This document shows, piece after piece, positions 1 to 5,274 of a stretch of 8,975 nucleotides of DNA. Source of the stretch: Candidatus Cloacimonadota bacterium (GTDB lineage: Bacteria > Cloacimonadota > Cloacimonadia > Cloacimonadales > TCS61); contig JAIORR010000058.1 of NCBI GenBank assembly GCA_021108055.1, forward strand, positions 1-8,975. The letters are read 5' to 3'. A model generated the notes under the pieces. The model was not told the origin of the DNA, did no database searches, and saw only the letters and a program-made list of their open reading frames with translations. Made by a program: the position numbers and the translations under genes. Positions within the stretch are counted from its first letter, which is position 1. Each line of letters begins with the position of its first letter.

Positions 1-14
1 CAAAATTCAATGAG

Positions 15-737
15 TCACCCCTTCATCACCATCATTAAAACTTGTGGCAATCCCATTCCTACCACGTTAAAGGTGAGATGTACAAAATAAGCAGGGATCA
101 GGCTGCCTGTTTTTTCTCGGTAATAACCTGCTATCAGTCCAAGCACTGTTGCATTAAAAATGATGAACCGCACCATCTGCCAGGGTAACTTTCCCTTAAG
201 GCAAAGGTGCATAAATCCAAACATCAATGCTGTAAGGATAACCGGCAGGCTCAAGTAAACCTTTCCAAATTTCAAGCCGATAGCTTTCAATGGTTCCATG
301 TAAGTTTGCAGGAAACCACGATAAAATATTTCTTCCACAGAGCTGGCAATTATCCATACTAATATTATCTTGCTCAGGAAAGTATCTTCCATAAACGGTA
401 CTCCGGAAGATGCAACCGAAGATGTAATTTTCATGTAGATCCCAAACGTCAAAAATAGAACTAACGATACACCAAATGCCAGAAAGACGGACCTAAATAC
501 GGTTTTTAAGGGAGCACCCTTAAATCCGAAATTCGAGAATTTGCTTTTACCGATAATTATTATTAACAGAATTGCGATGATCAGCATAGAAAGTTGTACG
601 ATATGCGCACTGTTCAGCCATTCTACAGAATCTACTAACTTTTTAATAAAACCGATCTTGGGGATCAGTACTCCTGTGAGCAATATTTTTACTCTCCAGA
701 TTATAATAGCGAAGATCAATACTAAAATCTTTTTCAT
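15..737 (-). CDS. CPBP-family intramembrane metalloprotease-like protein
   Basis: A 240-aa, strongly hydrophobic multi-pass inner-membrane protein. The CPBP (CAAX protease/bacteriocin-processing, 'Abi') signature is visible in order: the EExxxR motif in SSVEEIFYRGFLQT (E135, E136, R140), then FGFMHL with H177, then VHLTFN with H220 and N224. In this family these glutamates and histidines line an intramembrane active site related to Rce1. Helices are predicted around residues 4-22, 48-63, 80-101, 121-137, 162-180 and 190-206. Length is normal and no key residue is missing. A GAGAGG ribosome-binding sequence lies 7 bases before the ATG. It is the last visible gene of the minus-strand series, 49 bp after the TPM gene, and a hairpin covers its ribosome-binding site. 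The substrate cannot be read from sequence; bacterial members variously process peptides, confer bacteriocin self-immunity, or have no known role. The family call is secure, protease activity is inferred. Confidence 0.88.
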   Translation of the reverse strand: MKKILVLIFAIIIWRVKILLTGVLIPKIGFIKKLVDSVEWLNSAHIVQLSMLIIAILLIIIIGKSKFSNFGFKGAPLKTVFRSVFLAFGVSLVLFLTFGIYMKITSSVASSGVPFMEDTFLSKIILVWIIASSVEEIFYRGFLQTYMEPLKAIGLKFGKVYLSLPVILTALMFGFMHLCLKGKLPWQMVRFIIFNATVLGLIAGYYREKTGSLIPAYFVHLTFNVVGMGLPQVLMMVMKG

Positions 738-741
738 AATT

Positions 742-773
742 GAACCTCTCTTTTAAATATAATAAAAGGGTTC
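742..773 (-). promoter_or_regulatory. Hairpin overlapping the ribosome-binding site of the CPBP gene
   Basis: The left arm GAACC (742-746) pairs with GGTTC (769-773), and CTTTT (750-754) pairs with AAAAG (764-768). A 3-base bulge (747-749) and a 9-base AT-only loop complete the structure. On the minus-strand transcript it lies between the stop of the TPM gene and the start of the CPBP gene, and its 3' arm and bulge contain the GAGAGG ribosome-binding sequence. It could damp translation of the last gene or be a weak attenuator. There is no following U-run, so it is not a standard intrinsic terminator. Stability is modest because half the stem is A-T. Confidence 0.3.
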
Positions 774-786
774 TGCATAATTAATG

Positions 787-1533
787 TTACCAACCACCGG
801 AAGCACCACCACCGCCAAAGCCGCCGCCGCCGCCGGAGAAGCCACCGAATCCTCCGCCAAAACCGCTGCTGCGACCTCCACGTCCGCCGGAAAGCATACT
901 TCCCAGAAAGAGTGCTGTGAATAAACCACCCCGTCCTCTTCTGCCAAATGACATCAAGATCATCATAAGAATGAATACAATGAAACCAATCGGAAGTTGT
1001 GAATTATTCCCTTTTTTCTGCTGCTGTTGATACTTTGCCAACTGCTCTTCGGTAATTTCAAATTCATTTGTTATCAATCCTGTTACTGCCAGCAGTCCGT
1101 TGGCAATTCCCTGAGAAAATTTTCCTTTTTTAAATTCCGGTACGATAAAGTTACGGATAATATAACCGCATTTCATATCTGTAAGGATCGGTTCCAACCC
1201 GTAACCCACTTCGATGCGTATCTTCTTCTCCTGCATTGCAACCAGAAGCAGAACACCATTATCGAATTCTTTCTGTCCCAATTTCCACTTATCTGCTACG
1301 CGAAGGGAATAATCTTCCAGGTTTTCATTTTGCAAAGATTTTATTGTCAGCAATACAACTTGAGAAGAAGTTTTTGCCTGAGCATCCCGCAATAATTGTT
1401 CTAACTGCACTTCTTGGCGAGAGGAAAGAACATCTCCGTAATCGTTGACCATGCCTTTCAAACGAGGAATTTCCAAAGCAAATAATTGAAATGAGATAAG
1501 AATGAGCGTTGAAATTATTATTATTTTTTTCAT
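787..1533 (-). CDS. TPM-domain protein with signal peptide and glycine-rich tail (YgcG-like)
   Basis: A 248-aa exported protein. Residues 1-19 form a signal peptide (MKKIIIISTLILISFQLFA). The TPM domain runs from about 22 to 155, with family features GMVNDYGDVLS near the start, SSQVVLLTIKSL (56-67), DNGVLLLVAMQEKKIRIEVG (91-110) and YGLEPILTD (111-119). A transmembrane segment follows at 181-197. After an RRGRGG patch, the tail is nearly all Gly/Phe/Ser and ends in GGGGASGGW, a typical ending for this family. The start at 1533 is preferred over an in-frame ATG at 1581 because it has a GGAG ribosome-binding site and begins the signal peptide; the upstream ATG lies inside the preceding gene. 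It begins 1 bp after that gene's stop, so coupling is likely. Some TPM proteins show phosphatase activity (plant thylakoid TLP18.3) or help photosystem repair; the bacterial role is unknown. Confidence 0.9.
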   Translation of the reverse strand: MKKIIIISTLILISFQLFALEIPRLKGMVNDYGDVLSSRQEVQLEQLLRDAQAKTSSQVVLLTIKSLQNENLEDYSLRVADKWKLGQKEFDNGVLLLVAMQEKKIRIEVGYGLEPILTDMKCGYIIRNFIVPEFKKGKFSQGIANGLLAVTGLITNEFEITEEQLAKYQQQQKKGNNSQLPIGFIVFILMMILMSFGRRGRGGLFTALFLGSMLSGGRGGRSSGFGGGFGGFSGGGGGFGGGGASGGW

Positions 1534-1534
1534 G

Positions 1535-2209
1535 TTATTTCTCCAGGATATCGATTTCATCTGATAGTTCATTAATATCATCGGCTTGGATGGGAAAATG
1601 TTCAGTCAGAAGTTCACCACATTCATTTATGGACTCGATCAAATGCGAAGTTACATTTTTTTTCTTTATTCCCAGAATGATATTATCAACAATACTCTGC
1701 CATTTTTCAGGCGGGATATTCTCGTTTATGCCGCTGTCTGCAAGCAGCTCAACCCGTTTTTCCAGGATGGAGATAAAGATCAATATTCCCGTTCTGTCTT
1801 TCGTGTTATACACACCGGATTCCATAAAATGGCGTAAGGCTCGTTCTTTTACTTTTTGCTGCATGATCTTCTTGGAAACGATGAGCCTGTCGATTGAGGA
1901 AATATTTCCCAGAAAATAGAAAAGAGCTATCATCAGGAACGTGGAAAATCCATAAAAGATAAGCAGGTAACCGATATGGTAATCCCAGAATAAACTCTGC
2001 AGCCGGTTTTCGATGTTGCCTGCAAAGAACATCATCACTACAAAATAGACAAATCCGACTATAACTGCAAAGAGAAGTTCATTAACAGCATAATTGTAAC
2101 TTTCTTTGATGATGGCTGTTGCGATCTCTCCTGAAGTTTTACTTTCCGCTTTTTTTACTGCTGAACTTATCTTTTTCAGATCGTCTTGCTTTAATTTCAA
2201 CTTTGGCAT
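1535..2209 (-). CDS. Membrane TPM-domain protein with a transmembrane hairpin inside the domain
   Basis: A 224-aa protein. The first part of a TPM fold (residues 8-38, with SSAVKKAESKTSGEIATAII) is separated from the rest (about 117-207) by two predicted transmembrane helices at 43-63 and 79-100. The second part holds RALRHFMESGVYNTKDRTGI, then ISILEKRVELLADSGI, then PPEKWQSIVDNI, and ends with ECGELLTEHFP. This split layout matches a known short-membrane TPM subfamily often found beside LemA and YgcG-like genes. The start at 2209 has AAAGGAG six bases upstream; an in-frame ATG 21 bases earlier lacks a comparable site. The C-terminal tail is acidic (QADDINELSDEIDILEK). The gene ends 1 bp before the next TPM gene, so the two products are probably made together and may pair in the membrane. 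Function is unknown. Confidence 0.85.
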   Translation of the reverse strand: MPKLKLKQDDLKKISSAVKKAESKTSGEIATAIIKESYNYAVNELLFAVIVGFVYFVVMMFFAGNIENRLQSLFWDYHIGYLLIFYGFSTFLMIALFYFLGNISSIDRLIVSKKIMQQKVKERALRHFMESGVYNTKDRTGILIFISILEKRVELLADSGINENIPPEKWQSIVDNIILGIKKKNVTSHLIESINECGELLTEHFPIQADDINELSDEIDILEK

Positions 2210-2222
2210 TGTTACTCCTTTT

Positions 2223-2365
2223 TTCAACACAGAGTCACAGAGAAACAGAGAACAAACTAAATTATCTATCCTGTGTTTTTTGTGCCTTTGTGTTTACTCT
2301 TTTTGTGTTCTTTACCTTCTTTCGTAAGAACCACTTTTTTGACACAAACTCTACTCTGTGTTGAA
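2223..2365. repeat. 143-bp element bounded by perfect 13-bp inverted repeats, with CACAGAG-type subrepeats
   Basis: TTCAACACAGAGT at 2223-2235 is the exact reverse complement of ACTCTGTGTTGAA at 2353-2365. Inside the left half the unit CACAGAG occurs at 2228-2234 and 2236-2242, followed by AACAGAG (2244-2250). The right half carries TGTG-rich, T-rich sequence (CCTTTGTGTTTACTC, TTTTTGTGTTC) that is partly complementary to the left half. The element fills nearly the whole 163-bp gap between the lemA and membrane TPM genes and has no coding capacity of note. From general knowledge, CACAGAG/CTCTGTG-rich intergenic palindromes recur in many environmental bacterial genomes. It resembles a non-autonomous mobile or palindromic repeat; no transposase is present and no target-site duplication is obvious. 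Confidence 0.7.
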
Positions 2366-2372
2366 TCTCTTT

Positions 2373-2984
2373 TTAAAATTCTACCTTTGGTGCTTCTTCT
2401 GCGCCTTCAGTAGATTTGAAATATTGTTTTTCTTTGAATCCGAACATATTTGCAAGGATCATTTTAGGAAACTGCTTGATATAGGTATTGTAATAACGTG
2501 CTGCTTCATTGAATCTTTTTCGTTCTACTGCAATACGATTTTCAGTACCTTCCAATTGATCCTGCAGTGCCAGGAAATTCTGATTAGCTTTAAGCTCGGG
2601 ATATTTTTCCACAACTACCATCAAACGCTGTAATGCACCGGAAAGTCCGGCTTGAGCTTGTTGAAACTTCTGGAACATTGCCGGATCATTCAAAACCTGC
2701 TCGGAAATATTGAAAGTACCGCCTGCTTTTGCGCGTGCTTCGGTAACTGTAATAAATGTTTCCTGCTCATGTTTAGCATATCCTTTCACGGTTTCCACCA
2801 GGTTGGGAATAAGATCATATCTACGCTGATAAACGTTTTCCACCTGGCTCCATTTCTCTTTTACACCTTCATCCAGTTTAACCATATTGTTATAAGAACC
2901 TATCAGGCTCGCTATCACAATAATAATGATAAGAATTACAACTCCTGCTGCAATTAAGCATCCTGTTTTTACCTTTTTGGTCAT
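2373..2984 (-). CDS. lemA: LemA family protein
   Basis: A 203-aa protein, close to the usual LemA length. A short basic N-terminus (MTKKVKTGC) leads into one long hydrophobic helix (about 9-30). This anchors a helical domain outside the cytoplasmic membrane. The family hallmarks are QVENVYQRRYDLIPNLVETV (47-66), GYAKHEQ (68-74), EKYPELKANQNFLALQDQLE (126-145), and ENRIAVERKRFNEAARYYN (148-166). The tail is acidic and disordered (STEGAEEAPKVEF). GGGGGA lies a few bases before the ATG. The gene starts 9 bp after the GWxTD gene, and two TPM-domain genes follow after a repeat-bearing gap. LemA-TPM pairs are a recurrent neighbourhood, and LemA is thought to scaffold envelope or membrane-protein complexes, but no biochemical activity is established. 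Family call is firm; role is inferred from context. Confidence 0.93.
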   Translation of the reverse strand: MTKKVKTGCLIAAGVVILIIIIVIASLIGSYNNMVKLDEGVKEKWSQVENVYQRRYDLIPNLVETVKGYAKHEQETFITVTEARAKAGGTFNISEQVLNDPAMFQKFQQAQAGLSGALQRLMVVVEKYPELKANQNFLALQDQLEGTENRIAVERKRFNEAARYYNTYIKQFPKMILANMFGFKEKQYFKSTEGAEEAPKVEF

Positions 2985-2993
2985 TATTCCCCC

Positions 2994-3608
2994 TTAATAT
3001 AATTTTCCTTCATCAAAATCTGAGCCAAGATAATTCAACCAATCTGCCCACGAACCTTCAGCATCATCACCATCACTAAAGATAAGTCTGAAATTTCCAT
3101 GTTGCTGGATATCTATAAAAATAAAAGTTAAGTAATTAGTAATTCGATATTTCCAGATATGATAATCTTTCTGAGGATATTTGGCACTCACGCCGGTTAT
3201 TTCTTTAAGAATTTCATACGGCTTGCCATATTTGATATAAATTCTTCCTCTATCCGTTTTCCATCCGGGATTGAAATGCGTAAAATACCGGTTACAGTAC
3301 TCTATCCTGAATTTTATCTCTTCTAAGAATTCATTTTTTTCTGTTATTGGATTGGGATCATTTGCTTTCCAGAATTCCTCTATGAATTTTCTTTTATCGA
3401 TATCTTCTAACGATCTGCAATATTTTTTCTGTTTAGAGTTCAGAAAATAATTTATAAGTTTATATTCATCATCGATGTCATCAAAAACTCTTTGTTCATT
3501 ATTCATTTCAGATACTTCATCAGGAATATCTTCCGGAAACAGGTTTGTGTTTTTTCCAATAAAGATAAAAATAAAACAACATGCCATTATTAAATATTTT
3601 TTTTTCAT
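2994..3608 (-). CDS. Short GWxTD-domain protein, probably exported
   Basis: A 204-aa protein with an N-terminal hydrophobic stretch (residues 5-18 after MKKK), read as a signal peptide or anchor. Cysteines at 10-11 sit too early for a normal lipobox. The GWxTD signature is clear: FIEEFWKANDPNP (75-87), NEFLEEIKFRIEYCNRYF (92-109), then PGWKTDRGRIYIKYGKPYEI (114-133), then a W-x-Y strand region (152-154) and FIFIDIQQHGNFRLIFSDG (162-180). Many GWxTD proteins are longer, with a preceding beta-rich region; this one is little more than the domain. Its ATG overlaps the stop of the upstream EamA gene (ATGA), suggesting translational coupling, and AAAGGAAG lies about 8 bases before the start. It is followed after 9 bp by lemA. 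The family has no assigned biochemical role, and the linkage to envelope genes suggests a periplasmic job. Confidence 0.85.
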   Translation of the reverse strand: MKKKYLIMACCFIFIFIGKNTNLFPEDIPDEVSEMNNEQRVFDDIDDEYKLINYFLNSKQKKYCRSLEDIDKRKFIEEFWKANDPNPITEKNEFLEEIKFRIEYCNRYFTHFNPGWKTDRGRIYIKYGKPYEILKEITGVSAKYPQKDYHIWKYRITNYLTFIFIDIQQHGNFRLIFSDGDDAEGSWADWLNYLGSDFDEGKLY

Positions 3609-4522
3609 CGGATTTTCTTCCTTTTATAACTTATTTCCACGATCGCCGTTATCATCACGATTGCACTTATCCACTGGATCAGGGAAAGTTGATGATGGTT
3701 AATAAAGTAATCGAAGAGAATGGCAGAAATGGGAAAGAATAATTCGCAGATAGTAGAGACCATTGCTTTAACTTTATTCAATCCAAAATAATACAGGAAA
3801 ATAGCTCCCGATCCCGTTGTGACCGCAATTATCACAAAGAACATCCAGTTAATTTTGGTCATATTTGCAAATTCTCCGAGTTTTCCAATAAAGAGAACAT
3901 AGAGAAACATCAGTAATGCAGTGAAGCCGAACCTGTAGAAATTAGTTGTATAATAAGGAAATCTGGTAAGAGCTTTTTTGCTTAGAACGGTGGATGTTCC
4001 GAACGAGAAAGCCGCAACGAGTGCCCACAAAGCAGCCTGTATTAAAGGAGCATCTTTTTCGATATTCGGCAGGTGGAAACCAAAAGTAAGGAAATAACTG
4101 GCAATTATTGCCAGGATCGCCCAGAAAATAAAATTCTTTTTTATCTTTTCTTTCAAGAAAATACCTGCCAGGATTATGGCAAAAATGGGCTGGAGTTTTT
4201 GCAATAGAACTACAATGGACAGATGCTGAAAATTAACCAGGAATAGTGCCTTCACGATCGCCAGGGTTCCCAGTGCTCCACCAAAAAAAGCAACAGAGAT
4301 CAATACAAAGAAATCTGCTTTTGTAAACTTTTTTAACTTTGCGTATTCCTTGAAAAGGAATATGTTCATCAATACGAAAGGAACCAGATGCAGCATGAAA
4401 ACCACAAATCCGATATTAAGATTATAAAGACGCGGAGTAAGAACAACACCATCGAATCCCCACAAAATTGCAGCGATAATGATGGCAGTTGCACCGATAT
4501 ATTTTTGTTTATTTTTATCCAT
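3605..4522 (-). CDS. EamA/DMT-family transporter, full-length with two EamA repeats
   Basis: A 305-aa integral membrane protein with about ten predicted helices, arranged as two five-helix EamA repeats (roughly 10-146 and 163-296) joined by a short polar linker (LPNIEKDAP). The typical late-repeat motif, a helix with a conserved proline followed by a short charged loop, appears as LLQKLQPIFAIILAGIFLKEKI-like sequence around 106-127 and again around 256-284 (ICELFFPISAILFDYFI). The C-terminus is basic (SYKRKKIR), as expected for a cytoplasmic end. AAAGGA lies about 6 bases before the ATG. The substrate cannot be predicted: this superfamily exports or imports amino acids, nucleotide-linked metabolites and others. 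The gene follows a single-domain EamA gene on the same strand after a 116-bp repeat-bearing gap and overlaps the GWxTD gene by 4 bp. The coupling may be incidental. Confidence 0.9.
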   Translation of the reverse strand: MDKNKQKYIGATAIIIAAILWGFDGVVLTPRLYNLNIGFVVFMLHLVPFVLMNIFLFKEYAKLKKFTKADFFVLISVAFFGGALGTLAIVKALFLVNFQHLSIVVLLQKLQPIFAIILAGIFLKEKIKKNFIFWAILAIIASYFLTFGFHLPNIEKDAPLIQAALWALVAAFSFGTSTVLSKKALTRFPYYTTNFYRFGFTALLMFLYVLFIGKLGEFANMTKINWMFFVIIAVTTGSGAIFLYYFGLNKVKAMVSTICELFFPISAILFDYFINHHQLSLIQWISAIVMITAIVEISYKRKKIR

Positions 4523-4577
4523 TTTCTATCCTTTGTTCATTGGACTTGCCCCGATGTGAATCTTGGGCGATAACAAT

Positions 4578-4638
4578 GCAATCATCGAAGCAATCCTCGA
4601 CTCACACTCGTTTCACTGTGTTGCAAGTCAAGTCTTGC
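4578..4638. repeat. Intergenic repeat patch: tandem GCAATCnTCGA plus a small hairpin
   Basis: GCAATCATCGA (4578-4588) and GCAATCCTCGA (4590-4600) are a near-perfect tandem pair with a 12-bp period. After CTCACACTCGTTTCACTG comes an inverted repeat, GCAAG (4623-4627) and CTTGC (4634-4638), with a 6-base loop. On the minus strand that hairpin directly follows the stop codon of the single-domain EamA gene. There is no T-run, so it is not a standard terminator. Read on the minus strand, the motif GAGGATTGCTTCG resembles short intergenic repeats that I recall from many environmental bacterial genomes; that comparison is from memory. Confidence 0.4.
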
Positions 4639-5064
4639 TCATCCTATTGTCAGAAGTATTATTCCGCCGATCGTCATACACATTCCCAGAATACTTTTAA
4701 ATGTAACAGGTTCTCCGCCGAACATTATTCCCATGAGAGCACCGAAAAGCGGAGAAGTGAAAGCAATAGGCATAACCTTTCCCAGAGAAGCTCCTTTGAT
4801 GGCCATATAAAAACAGAGCATTCCAACAGTTCCGGCAACTATCCCGCCGCCGACGATCATATATAAAAGAGCTTTTGAACCTGCTTGTGTTACCGTTTTC
4901 CATTGTGGAAAGCTGATTGCTGCCAGAATTATAAGTGCCACAAATGTACGTATCGTGATCCCCATCTGCGGAGAAAGTTTTCCCATGTGAAGTCCTTTCT
5001 TCTCGAAATATCCGCCTACACCCCAGGCAATGGCGGTGAGCAATGCAAATAGTTGTGGTTTCAT
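4639..5064 (-). CDS. Single-domain EamA-family transporter (half-size)
   Basis: A 141-aa membrane protein made of one EamA repeat. Predicted helices lie near 4-20, 37-53, 65-86, 95-114 and 123-140. Family features include TAIAWGVGGYFEKKGL (10-25), a polar/basic loop, then FYMAIKGASLGKVMPIAFTS (85-104) and FGGEPVTFKSILGM (115-128). The length matches known single-repeat EamA proteins, which are thought to act as dimers, so I do not read it as a truncated two-repeat protein. AGGAAGG lies just before the ATG. It is the first gene of the minus-strand block, starting at the divergent intergenic region, so any promoter for the block should lie between 5065 and 5274. It could work alone or with the full-size EamA protein encoded downstream; substrate is unknown. 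Confidence 0.85.
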   Translation of the reverse strand: MKPQLFALLTAIAWGVGGYFEKKGLHMGKLSPQMGITIRTFVALIILAAISFPQWKTVTQAGSKALLYMIVGGGIVAGTVGMLCFYMAIKGASLGKVMPIAFTSPLFGALMGIMFGGEPVTFKSILGMCMTIGGIILLTIG

Positions 5065-5274
5065 CTACCTTCCTGTTTTACTATATCTAATTCATTGCAA
5101 TTAATTTTCAGTTTTATTTTACTGCAACCTTTTATTTCCTGTTTTATAAAATATCTTCAGAAGATGTCGAATTCAATCCGAAATGGAAGTGAGCAAATCA
5201 AAATCTTTTTTCTTTACACTTTTAATAGAATAAATTTTTTTTACACAATTAAAAAATAATTTTCAGGAGATAAT
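5065..5274. promoter_or_regulatory. Divergent intergenic region with probable promoters for both operons
   Basis: This 210-bp, very AT-rich region separates the leftward EamA start from the rightward carboxyltransferase start, so both transcription units should be driven from it. It codes for nothing convincing. Two copies of TTTACAC (5213-5219 and 5240-5246, 27 bp apart) and a TAGAAT (5226-5231) lie close to the rightward gene, but I cannot assemble a -35/-10 pair with normal spacing, so no promoter is assigned. AGGAGA (5265-5270) is the ribosome-binding site for the rightward gene, 4 bases before its ATG. No riboswitch-like or strong operator-like structure was seen. Confidence 0.45.

Noticed and set aside
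787..860. GC-rich repetitive stretch (ccgccgccgcc) as a possible DNA repeat of interest
   Set aside because: It is explained by glycine codons in the C-terminal tail of the YgcG-like TPM protein.
753..947. Minus-strand open frame with an Ala/Val-rich product
   Set aside because: It is an alternative frame of the glycine-rich tail region of the TPM gene, where GGN repeats give GCN/GTN-type codons in another frame.
4489..4866. Plus-strand open frame of 125 codons
   Set aside because: It runs antisense through the single-domain EamA gene and the start of the full-size EamA gene, with a low-complexity Ser/His-rich product; it is a shadow of real genes.
4639..5064. Single-domain EamA gene as a pseudogene remnant of a two-repeat transporter
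   Set aside because: It has its own good start and stop, a full set of helices for one repeat, and the length of known single-repeat members; the following gap has no leftover EamA coding sequence.
5094..5127. TTGCAA ... CTGCAA pair in the divergent region as an operator
   Set aside because: Only a 5-base arm with a long AT-rich spacer; no second copy or good dyad symmetry.
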